From: Bacteroidota bacterium
GTDB taxonomy: Bacteria; Bacteroidota; Bacteroidia; AKYH767-A; OLB10
Reading direction: 5' to 3'
Length of the DNA stretch: 64,000 nt
NCBI GenBank assembly: GCA_016713525.1
Contig: JADJOZ010000033.1
Span: 372,001 to 436,000 of the forward strand
How positions within the stretch are numbered: the first letter of the stretch is position 1; each line of letters starts with the position of its first letter. Of this stretch, positions 29,638 to 36,904 are shown piece after piece. The notes beneath the pieces were generated by a model, which was not told the DNA's origin, ran no database searches, and saw only the letters and a program-made list of their open reading frames with translations. A program made the position numbers and the translations under genes.

Positions 29638-30049
29638 ATGGATGCAATTAATTCTTCTCGTGCCCCTGAACCTGTAGGCGCTTATCCTCATGCACGTCGA
29701 CTTGGAAATTTACTTTTTCTTTCCGGTGTTGGTCCCCGCGAAAGAGGTACTAAAAAAATTCCCGGTGTAGAGCTCAACGATGATGGCACTATTAAGTCGT
29801 ACGATATAGAAGCACAATGCCATTCGGTTTTTTAAAAATGTAAAACATATTCTCGAAGAAGCCGGTTCGAAATGGGAGAATATGATTGATGTAACCGTTT
29901 TTCTCACGAATATGAAAGATGATTTCGCAACCTACAATCGCCTTTATGCAGAGTATTTTAAGTCTGCAAATCCCTGCCGTACTACTGTCGAAATTAATTG
30001 CCTTCCCACTCCAATTGCTATTGAGTTAAAAGTGATTGCCACTATTTGA
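29638..30049 (+). CDS. RidA-family deaminase, 2-aminomuconate deaminase-like (one frameshift)
   Basis: The open frame stops at 29835 inside a T6 run. Removing one T gives CHSVFKNVKHILEEAGSKWE and a protein of about 136 residues ending LPTPIAIELKVIATI. The family-defining arginine is in NPCRTTVEINCLPTP, and the N-terminal LLFLSGVGPRERGTKKIPG is typical of the 2-aminomuconate deaminase branch of the YjgF/RidA family. RidA proteins hydrolyse reactive enamines or imines to ketoacids and ammonia. In Bacteroidota this branch often accompanies the kynurenine/2-aminomuconate pathway, but no other gene of that pathway is in the window. Confidence 0.85.
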
Positions 30050-30175
30050 GTCGAAGCGCTTGAAATTCAATTAATTGCAATCTTTTCAAGTTGCAATCAC
30101 CTGAACGTAAAGCATCTAAAGCAAAAAAATAACAAATTCTTTAAGTTGGTGAGCACATTTTTAAGAAAATATGCT

Positions 30176-30183
30176 TACTTTTG
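30176..30183 (+). promoter_or_regulatory. -7 box of the rimP-nusA-infB operon
   Basis: TACTTTTG matches TAnnTTTG. The nearest TTG upstream (30146) is 27 nt away, longer than usual, so support is moderate. Transcription would start just before the hairpin at 30202. Confidence 0.4.
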
Positions 30184-30201
30184 CATTGTAATTGATTAGA
30201 G

Positions 30202-30225
30202 AAAGGGGACATTGTCCCCTTTTTT
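30202..30225 (+). terminator. Terminator-like hairpin in the rimP leader
   Basis: AAAGGGGAC-ATT-GTCCCCTTT followed by a T tract, ending 8-10 nt before the rimP ATG. It lies downstream of the -7 box, so it would be in the 5' leader of the operon and could act as an attenuator; alternatively it ends transcription from RidA. Confidence 0.55.
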
Positions 30226-30232
30226 ATTCCGA

Positions 30233-30700
30233 ATGGTGAACAAAGAAAGAATACAATCCATTGTTAATGAATGGATTAAAGACACAGATTGCTTCCTGGT
30301 TGAGGTTAAAACCCCGCCCGGTAAAATCACTGTGTTCATCGATAAACCATCCGGAGTTTCTCTGGATGAGTGTATCCGGTTAAACCGGCACCTGACAGCC
30401 TTACTGGATCCTGAGAATGTTTGGGAGTCCAATGAGCTGGAGGTTTCTTCTCCAGGAATGGATCAACCACTGAAGGTACATCAGCAATACATCCGCCGCA
30501 TTGGTCGCGAAGTAAAGGTGATCACCACAGAAGGAAGAGAAATTAAAGGAATACTGGAAGCTGCAGATGAATCAGGAATAGAATTGAAAGAAACTACTTC
30601 CCGAAAAGAAAATAAGAAGAAAATAATTTCTGAAGTGCAGCATCAGCTTAGCTACGAAAAAATTAAAGAAACTAAATTAATACTATCATTTAAAATTTAA
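30233..30700 (+). CDS. rimP: Ribosome maturation factor RimP
   Basis: A 155-residue protein. The start was chosen at the ATG of MVNKERIQSIVNEW; the longer frame from a TTG at 30212 would translate the leader hairpin. The N-terminal domain carries CFLVEVKTPPGKITVFIDKP and VSLDECIRLNRHLTALLDP, followed by the diagnostic LEVSSPGMDQPLK and an SH3-like C-terminal domain (REIKGILEAADESGIELKE). RimP assists 30S subunit maturation. It begins the conserved rimP-nusA-infB operon, 6 bp before nusA. Confidence 0.93.
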   Translation: MVNKERIQSIVNEWIKDTDCFLVEVKTPPGKITVFIDKPSGVSLDECIRLNRHLTALLDPENVWESNELEVSSPGMDQPLKVHQQYIRRIGREVKVITTEGREIKGILEAADESGIELKETTSRKENKKKIISEVQHQLSYEKIKETKLILSFKI

Positions 30701-30706
30701 ACAGTA

Positions 30707-31942
30707 ATGGATCACTCAGTATTGATTGAATCCTTCTCGGAGTTCAAAGAATTTAAGAGTATTGACCGTGCAACAATGATGAGCATCCTGGAGGATGTAT
30801 TCAAAAATATGTTGCGTAAAAAGTATGGTACCGCCGATAACCTCGACGTAATCATTAACATCGACAAGGGTGACCTTGAAGTCTGGAGAAATCGTACGAT
30901 CGTTGAAGATGGTGCTGTTGAAGATCCAAATCTTCAGATTCCTTATTCGGAAGCGGTTAAAATTGAACCCGATTTCGAAATCGGCGAAGAAGTGACAGAG
31001 CCCGTTCAGCTGGAAGCATTCGGAAGAAGAGCAGTACTTGCTGCCCGTCAGAATTTACAGGCCCGTATTATGGAGCTTGAAAAAGATGGCATTTATAAAA
31101 AATATAAAGACCGCGCAGGTGAAATTATTACCGGTGAAGTTTATCAGGTTTGGAAAAAAGAAGCTTTAGTACTCGATGATGAGGGAAATGAACTGATTCT
31201 TCCTAAAGCTGAACAAATTCCTTCCGACTTTTTCCGGAAAGGCGATTCAGTCAGAGCAGTAGTACTCCGTGTTGAAATGGTAAATGGCACACCTAAAATT
31301 ATTCTTTCCAGAACATCTCCAGTGTTCCTCGAAAGACTCTTTGAACAGGAAGTGCCTGAAGTATTCGATGGTCTGATCACCATCAAAAATATTGTTCGCG
31401 AACCCGGTGAAAGAGCTAAGGTTGCTGTTGAATCATACGACGATCGTATTGATCCTGTTGGTGCCTGTGTTGGTATGAAAGGTTCCCGTATTCATGGTAT
31501 CGTTCGTGAATTGAAGAATGAAAATATTGACGTAATCAATTATACAAATAACCTGTCACTTTACATCACACGTGCACTTTCGCCCGCTAAAATTTCTTCC
31601 ATTAAACTGGATGATGATACCAAGCGTGCTGCAGTATACATGAAGCCCGATCAGGTGTCACTTGCTATCGGTAAAGGTGGTCACAACATTCGCCTTGCTG
31701 GAAAACTTACCGGTTATGAAATCGATGTGTACCGCGATTCTGATGAGGTTGAAGAAGATGTGGATCTCGACGAATTCACAGATGAAATCGATAGCTGGAT
31801 TATTGATGAACTGAAAGGAATCGGTTGCGATACAGCTAAGAGTGTACTCGATCTTGGTGTTGAAGATCTGGTGAAAAGAACAGATCTTGAAGAAGAGACA
31901 ATTCGCGAAGTGATGCGAATTCTGCGCTCTGAATTTGAATAA
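30707..31942 (+). CDS. nusA: Transcription termination/antitermination factor NusA
   Basis: A 411-residue protein with the NusA order: N-terminal RNA polymerase-binding domain (1-130, IDRATMMSILEDVFKNMLRK), S1 domain (about 135-200, GEIITGEVYQVWKKEALV), KH1 (VGACVGMKGSRIHGIVREL), KH2 (VSLAIGKGGHNIRLAGKLTG), and a short acidic C-terminal region with one helix-hairpin-helix-like repeat (ELKGIGCDTAKSVLDLGVE). The frame is intact. It acts on the elongating polymerase at pauses and terminators. It is co-transcribed with rimP and infB. Confidence 0.95.
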   Translation: MDHSVLIESFSEFKEFKSIDRATMMSILEDVFKNMLRKKYGTADNLDVIINIDKGDLEVWRNRTIVEDGAVEDPNLQIPYSEAVKIEPDFEIGEEVTEPVQLEAFGRRAVLAARQNLQARIMELEKDGIYKKYKDRAGEIITGEVYQVWKKEALVLDDEGNELILPKAEQIPSDFFRKGDSVRAVVLRVEMVNGTPKIILSRTSPVFLERLFEQEVPEVFDGLITIKNIVREPGERAKVAVESYDDRIDPVGACVGMKGSRIHGIVRELKNENIDVINYTNNLSLYITRALSPAKISSIKLDDDTKRAAVYMKPDQVSLAIGKGGHNIRLAGKLTGYEIDVYRDSDEVEEDVDLDEFTDEIDSWIIDELKGIGCDTAKSVLDLGVEDLVKRTDLEEETIREVMRILRSEFE

Positions 31943-32004
31943 TTTACCCGTGTGAAATGCACGGAATCATTAGCAGTTAAGTAGTAGAAAGAAAATATTA
32001 AAGA

Positions 32005-32637
32005 ATGTCAGAAACGTCAACCATAAGACTCAGTAAAGTGCTGAAGGAATTTAGCATCGGGATTGATCATGCTCTTGATTTCCTTGAGAAAAAGGGATTC
32101 AAGGTGGAAAAGAACCCGAATGCGAAAATTACAGTGGAGGCTTATGAGCTTTTACAAAGGGAATTTCAAACCGATAAGCAGATTAAGAAAACTGCTGAAG
32201 AAATTACTAATCAGAAACTGAAAAAAGATAACGTCGTTATCGAAGCTAAGGTTTCTGCTGAAGTAGTTAAGGAAAAGGAAGTTGAAAATGATGATGAACT
32301 GGCAAGAGATCTGATCCAGATTAAGCAGGATGCTGCTGAAAAGGATAAACCAACTCTGGTAAAAAAGAAAACGAAAAAAGAAGAGGATGCCGAAGCTGCC
32401 GAAGCAGAAGTTATTAAGGCTAAAGTTGATAAATCTGCTCCGAAAATCATCGACAAGATCGATCTCGATGCTCTTGAAACGCCAAAGAAAAAAATTGCTA
32501 AGAAGAAAGCTGACGATGCTGCACTTGAAGTAGCTCAACAGGCTGAAGAAGCAAAAGCAAAACCTGAAAAGCCTAAAGCTAAAGAAAAAGAAAAAGAAAG
32601 AAAAGGAACAAGAGAAAGAGAAAGAAAAGGTTGTTGA
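32005..32637 (+). CDS. infB: infB fragment 1: N-terminal module and charged linker
   Basis: Residues 1-55 form the first IF2_N helical module. From about residue 65 the sequence becomes a low-complexity charged linker rich in K, E and A (KEKEKERK). The frame ends early in an AAAG-rich run, where an indel shifts reading to the frame that includes 32715-33007. Confidence 0.8.
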   Translation: MSETSTIRLSKVLKEFSIGIDHALDFLEKKGFKVEKNPNAKITVEAYELLQREFQTDKQIKKTAEEITNQKLKKDNVVIEAKVSAEVVKEKEVENDDELARDLIQIKQDAAEKDKPTLVKKKTKKEEDAEAAEAEVIKAKVDKSAPKIIDKIDLDALETPKKKIAKKKADDAALEVAQQAEEAKAKPEKPKAKEKEKERKGTRERERKGC

Positions 32638-35057
32638 GAAAGTTAAGGAGAAGCCTGCTGAAAAGGAGAAGAAAACAGAGACAGTTCCGGTTGCTGAAAA
32701 GCCTACCGAAGTAGTTGAAGTCACTCCTGAAAAAGCTGCTCCTGTTGCTGAAGCTCCTGCTCCGGAAGTTCCGGAAACAATTACTCCTGCTGCTGAAGCT
32801 CCTGTTGCCGGTGGCGATGTGCCTCCTGCAGAAGTTGCCGGTAAAGATGTTCCATTCAGGATGGATCGCGATAAGCTTAAAGGACCAAATATCCTTGGTA
32901 AAATTGTACTTCCAGTTGACCCTCCAAAGAAAAAACCTGTTGCATCTACGTCTACTTTAGATGATGATAAGCGCAAAAGAAACGTAAACGTACCGAGAAG
33001 AAAGTAAATGTTAATGAATCCGGTACACCTCGTCCCCCATCTGATAATAAAGGCGGCGAACCCTGGAAAAAAGGTCCGGGTGGTGGAAACAATACCGGTG
33101 GTGGTCAAAAAGGTGGTAAACGTTTCGAACGCCCACCTGTAACAAAAGTTGAACCTACCGAAAAAGAAATTCAGGATCAGATTAAAGCAACACTCGCACG
33201 TTTAAGTGGTGGTGGTGGTAAGTCGAAAGCATCGAAGTATCGTAAAGAAAAACGTGATGCCTATAAACAAGCTGAGGAAACTGCAGCCGAAGAAGCAAAT
33301 CAATCAAAAGTAATTCAGGTAACAGAATTCGTTTCCGCTAATGAGTTGGCCAAACTGATCGGTGTGCCGGTAACAAGTATCATCGCAACATGTATGAGCC
33401 TTGGTATTATCGTTTCCATCAATCAGCGTCTCGATGCCGAAACACTTACTGTTGTTGCAGAAGAATTTGGTTATAAAGTGGAATTCGTTTCCGTTGATGT
33501 TCAGGAAGCAATTCAGGAAAAACCGGATGATCCGGAAGATCTGAAACCTCGTGCACCTATCGTTACGGTAATGGGTCACGTAGATCATGGTAAAACATCA
33601 TTACTGGATTATATCCGTAAAGCGAACGTAATCGCCGGTGAAGCAGGTGGTATCACCCAGCATATCGGTGCATACGAAGTAAAACTCGATGATGGACGGA
33701 AAATTACTTTCCTCGATACTCCCGGTCACGAAGCGTTTACCGCCATGCGTGCAAGGGGTGCCAAAGTTACCGACGTTGCAATTATTGTAATTGCTGCCGA
33801 CGATAGCGTGATGCCGCAAACTATTGAAGCAATCAACCACGCTCAAGCCGCTAATGTACCTATCGTTTTTGCGATTAATAAAATCGATAAACCTGGTGCT
33901 GCCCCGATCGTATCAAAGAACAATTATCTAAAATGAATATCCTCGTTGAAGAATGGGGTGGTAAATATCAGTGCCAGGAAATTTCTGCAAAGCAAGGATT
34001 GAATATTGATTCTTTACTAGATAAAGTATTGCTAGAAGCAGAAATGCTCGATCTTAAAGCAAACCCAAATAAAAATGCGGTTGGTACTGTAATCGAATCG
34101 TCGCTCGATAAAGGACGTGGTTACATTACTACTGTTCTGGTTCATAGCGGAAATCTTAAAGTAGGAGATATCGTACTTGCAGGTTGCTATGCCGGTCGCG
34201 TGAAAGCATTGCACAATGAACGTGGTGGTAAAATGGAAAAAGCCGGCCCCGCACAACCTGTAATCATGCTCGGTATGCCGGGTGCCGTACAAGCCGGTGA
34301 TCAGTTTAATGTAATGGATGATGAACGCGAAGCACGTGAAATTGCCAACAAACGTCTCCAGTTACAACGTGAACAAGGTATTCGTACTCACAAACATATT
34401 ACACTCGATGAAATCGGTCGCCGCCTCGCAATCGGTAACTTTAAAGAACTTAACGTAATTGTTAAAGGTGACGTGGATGGTTCTGTGGAAGCACTCGCCG
34501 ATTCTTTACTGAAACTTTCTACAGCAGAAATTCAGGTGAACGTAATTCATAAATCTGTTGGTGCCATCACCGAATCAGACGTACTCCTAGCTTCTGCATC
34601 GAATGCTATTATCATCGGATTCCAGGTGCGTCCTTCACTCAATGCACGTAAACTTGCCGAACAGGAGCAAATTGATATTCGACTTTATTCTATTATCTAC
34701 GATGCTATTAATGAAGTGAAAGATGCCATGGAAGGTATGCTTGCACCTGAATTCGAAGAGAAAATTGTTTGTAATATCGAAGTTCGCGAAACATTCAAAA
34801 TTCCGAAAGCAGGTACAATCGCAGGTTGTATGGTACTCGATGGTAAAGTCAACAGAAATACCAAAATTCGTGTGGTCAGAGATGGTATCGTTACCTTCTC
34901 CGGTGAACTCTCTTCACTCAAACGTTTCAAAGATGATGTGAAAGAAGTTGCTTCCGGCTACGAATGCGGTTTAAGTATCCATAATTATAATGATGTCCAA
35001 ATAGGCGATATTATTGAAGGATATGAACAAGTTGCTGTCAAAAGAACACTCGCATAA
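32005..35057 (+). CDS. infB: Translation initiation factor IF-2 (three frameshifts)
   Basis: One gene of about 1,017 codons spread over several frames. It has an IF2 N-terminal module (IRLSKVLKEFSIGIDHALDF), a long Lys/Glu/Ala/Pro-rich linker to about residue 370, a second IF2_N module (VSANELAKLIGVPVTSII), the GTPase domain (GHVDHGKT, GITQHIGAYEV, DTPGHEAF, NKID), and domains II-IV ending at 35057. The breaks are an indel in the AAAG-rich linker near 32600, one near 32980, and one missing base in the C4 run at 33902-33905 (true reading DRIKEQLSKMNILVEEWGG). infB is essential and single-copy, so these are almost certainly sequencing errors. IF-2 delivers initiator tRNA to the 30S subunit. Confidence 0.93.
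33346..33936 (+). CDS. infB: infB fragment 3: second N-module and GTPase core
   Basis: Contains G1 GHVDHGKT, G2 GITQHIG, G3 DTPGHEAF and G4 NKID. The true frame continues upstream from about 33010 (SGGGGKSKASKYRKEK...). After NKIDKPGA the frame is lost at the C4 run, and the next fragment resumes with DRIKEQLSKMN. Confidence 0.85.
   Translation: MAKLIGVPVTSIIATCMSLGIIVSINQRLDAETLTVVAEEFGYKVEFVSVDVQEAIQEKPDDPEDLKPRAPIVTVMGHVDHGKTSLLDYIRKANVIAGEAGGITQHIGAYEVKLDDGRKITFLDTPGHEAFTAMRARGAKVTDVAIIVIAADDSVMPQTIEAINHAQAANVPIVFAINKIDKPGAAPIVSKNNYLK
33933..35057 (+). CDS. infB: infB fragment 4: end of GTPase, domains II-IV
   Basis: Begins in the G domain with the G5 SAK motif (EISAKQGLNI), then the beta-barrel domain II (GTVIESSLDKGRGYITTVLV, KVGDIVLAGCYAGRVKAL), domain III (LNVIVKGDVDGSVEALADSL) and the initiator-tRNA-binding domain IV (ECGLSIHNYNDVQIGDIIEG). 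The apparent ATG start is internal. Confidence 0.88.
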   Translation: MNILVEEWGGKYQCQEISAKQGLNIDSLLDKVLLEAEMLDLKANPNKNAVGTVIESSLDKGRGYITTVLVHSGNLKVGDIVLAGCYAGRVKALHNERGGKMEKAGPAQPVIMLGMPGAVQAGDQFNVMDDEREAREIANKRLQLQREQGIRTHKHITLDEIGRRLAIGNFKELNVIVKGDVDGSVEALADSLLKLSTAEIQVNVIHKSVGAITESDVLLASASNAIIIGFQVRPSLNARKLAEQEQIDIRLYSIIYDAINEVKDAMEGMLAPEFEEKIVCNIEVRETFKIPKAGTIAGCMVLDGKVNRNTKIRVVRDGIVTFSGELSSLKRFKDDVKEVASGYECGLSIHNYNDVQIGDIIEGYEQVAVKRTLA

Positions 35058-35098
35058 TACTGAATATCAGTATATTGTAAATTTTCCGAAATAATTTA

Positions 35099-35133
35099 AC
35101 GGACACCTGTAACAACGGCTTACAGGTGTCCGT
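35099..35133. terminator. 14-bp perfect hairpin after infB, overlapping an ECF promoter
   Basis: ACGGACACCTGTAA, 7-nt loop, TTACAGGTGTCCGT. It can end infB transcription, although no T tract follows. The left arm contains the TGTAAC of the putative ECF promoter and the right arm ends at its CGTC. Confidence 0.65.
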
Positions 35134-35134
35134 C
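35108..35134 (+). promoter_or_regulatory. Putative ECF sigma promoter of the sigma gene itself
   Basis: TGTAAC at 35108-35113, 17-nt spacer, CGTC at 35131-35134, then TCATTT. The ATG of the sigma gene lies 34 nt downstream. The arrangement matches sites at 36843 and 17403, which suggests autoregulation. Confidence 0.6.
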
Positions 35135-35168
35135 TCATTTATAACCACACCGGTGACCTCTGAACCAA

Positions 35169-35654
35169 ATGACCGTACAGGAATACAATAAATGCGTAGA
35201 TCAATTCTCCGATGGGGTTTATCGCTTTATCCTGCACAATATTAAGGACAAAGAAGATGCTCAGGATGTTGTTCAGGATACCTTCGAGAAATTGTGGCTG
35301 ACTCATACCAATGTGAATTTTGAGAAATCAAAATCTTACATTTTTACTACCGCATACAGAACTATGGTAGATAAAATTAGAAGAGGAAAAAAAATGACCC
35401 GCATGGAAGATGAACATCTCGATACCATGAAGACAGATCACAAATTCAGCGATGTTAAACAGATAGTAAGGGATGCCGTATCCCGATTACCTGAAATTCA
35501 ACAGTCGGTTATTATGTTGCGTGATTATGAAGGTTATTCTTATGAAGAAATTGGTGAGATTACCGGATTGAATGAATCACAGGTTAAAGTTTATATTTAC
35601 AGGGCACGGACAACCCTGAAGAATTATATCGGAAGTGTTCACAATGTTTTATAA
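35169..35654 (+). CDS. ECF-type RNA polymerase sigma factor
   Basis: A 161-residue sigma70-family factor with only regions 2 and 4. Region 2 is KEDAQDVVQDTFEKLWLTHTN and the following YIFTTAYRTMVDKIRR (core and -10 recognition). Region 4 is LPEIQQSVIMLRDYEGYSYE plus the helix-turn-helix EEIGEITGLNESQVKVYIYRA (-35 recognition). It is followed 8 bp later by a membrane protein that looks like its anti-sigma factor, and then by a head-GIN/barrel protein. The promoter motif in front of this gene recurs before both head-GIN genes in the window, so these are its likely targets. Confidence 0.9.
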   Translation: MTVQEYNKCVDQFSDGVYRFILHNIKDKEDAQDVVQDTFEKLWLTHTNVNFEKSKSYIFTTAYRTMVDKIRRGKKMTRMEDEHLDTMKTDHKFSDVKQIVRDAVSRLPEIQQSVIMLRDYEGYSYEEIGEITGLNESQVKVYIYRARTTLKNYIGSVHNVL

Positions 35655-35662
35655 GTACAGCA

Positions 35663-36823
35663 ATGAATATTAACAGAAGCAATTATGAAGAGGTTTTCAT
35701 CGATTATTTCGATGGAAATCTTGCTGCTGAAAAGGTTGCTGAACTTTTCCTGTTCCTCGAAAAAAATCCTGATCTGAAGGAAGAATTCGAGAGCTTTTCA
35801 GGTGAACCCATTCCCGGATTTGATGAAGTTTTTGATAATAAGGAAGCTCTTAAAAGAGGTGCCGTAAATTCCGAAAATATCGATTACTTTCTGATTGGTG
35901 ATATAGAAAATAATCTTACCAAAAGTGAGCAAGAGCAATTGCAGATGTTCCTAAAAGAAAATCCTGCATTTGTAAAGGAGCATGATTTATTTAAAGCTAC
36001 CATAGTGGCTCCCGATTTGTCAGTGAAGTTTCCAAATAAAGGAAACCTTCGCCAGCCTGTTCCTTTTGCATTTAGTACGAATTCAATTATGCGATTTGCC
36101 ATTGCAGCCGTGCTCCTGTTAATGGTTATTGGTGGCGGATACATTTTATTTACAAAATCATCGAAACCGGAAGCTCCTGTATTAGCAGAAGATCAGCCGG
36201 TCGATAGCGCTTCTTCCAATGAAAATTCTATAAATTCCGAAAGAAATTTCGCAACGAATACCCCAACTCCCGAAAGCAATCAGCAACCTGAACAAGTGAA
36301 TAATACTGCTGATCAGAACGCAAATAATCTGACTTCCGCTCCGGAACGGGTGAAGTCAAATTCAGCACAACGGTTTGCTGCAGGAACGCAGAACCCGGCA
36401 TTAGCAAAAGCTCCGGTTTCCACAGATAAAAACATATATGCTGAACCGTTAGCAACCATTCCTGCTGTTTCACCAACAATTAATAATGCCGGAATAGCAA
36501 TGGAAATAGCAGGAAAGCCTCAGCAAATTGAAACACTTACTTCCAATACAAACGCATCTGCTTCCGGCAATTATCTTTCTGTTTGGGAAGCTATGCGCAA
36601 AGCCGGTGATGAAGGTATCCGGAAAATTGCCGGTACTTCTTCTGATGAACTTGCTCTTGTTGATGACTCCGAAAATTCAAAAGTGAAAATGATTGATGTT
36701 GTTGAAAAGGGCATTGAGAAAATTTCGAATGATAAAGTTAAACTGGATGCCGGTTATAATGAAACTGCAGAACGAAATTCATACCGCTTTTCATTCGGTA
36801 AACTAAGAATAGAGAAAAATTAA
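35663..36823 (+). CDS. Putative anti-sigma factor, single-pass membrane protein
   Basis: A 386-residue protein. The N-terminal 120 residues are cytoplasmic and resemble Bacteroidota anti-sigma N-termini (SNYEEVFIDYFDGNLAAEKV, LFLEKNPDLKEEFESF, a second LTKSEQEQLQMFLKENPAF). One membrane segment lies at about residues 136-158 (FAIAAVLLLMVIGGGYILF). The periplasmic part is Ser/Asn/Pro/Gln-rich and disordered up to about 310, followed by a short charged end (RFSFGKLRIEKN). It should hold the neighbouring ECF sigma factor at the membrane until an envelope signal arrives. No zinc-binding HxxxCxxC motif is visible, so it is not a ZAS-type anti-sigma factor. Confidence 0.78.
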   Translation: MNINRSNYEEVFIDYFDGNLAAEKVAELFLFLEKNPDLKEEFESFSGEPIPGFDEVFDNKEALKRGAVNSENIDYFLIGDIENNLTKSEQEQLQMFLKENPAFVKEHDLFKATIVAPDLSVKFPNKGNLRQPVPFAFSTNSIMRFAIAAVLLLMVIGGGYILFTKSSKPEAPVLAEDQPVDSASSNENSINSERNFATNTPTPESNQQPEQVNNTADQNANNLTSAPERVKSNSAQRFAAGTQNPALAKAPVSTDKNIYAEPLATIPAVSPTINNAGIAMEIAGKPQQIETLTSNTNASASGNYLSVWEAMRKAGDEGIRKIAGTSSDELALVDDSENSKVKMIDVVEKGIEKISNDKVKLDAGYNETAERNSYRFSFGKLRIEKN

Positions 36824-36842
36824 TTTGTTTTTAATAACCACC

Positions 36843-36869
36843 TGTAACAAACACGAATGCCATTCCGTC
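36843..36869 (+). promoter_or_regulatory. Putative ECF sigma promoter of the head-GIN/barrel gene
   Basis: TGTAAC at 36843-36848, 17-nt spacer, CGTC at 36866-36869, then ACATTT. It ends 35 nt before the ATG at 36905, which also argues against the longer upstream start at 36857 that would lie inside it. Confidence 0.6.
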
Positions 36870-36904
36870 ACATTTATAAGAACGGAAAATTAAATAATCA
36901 AATT

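Noticed and set aside
32152..33108. 318-codon minus-strand frame
   Set aside because: It is the antisense shadow of the Lys/Glu/Ala/Pro-rich infB linker, giving a Ser/Phe-rich low-complexity product.
36857..36904. Longer N-terminus for the head-GIN/barrel protein
   Set aside because: The extra 16 codons lie inside the putative promoter, and the signal peptide starts properly at 36905.
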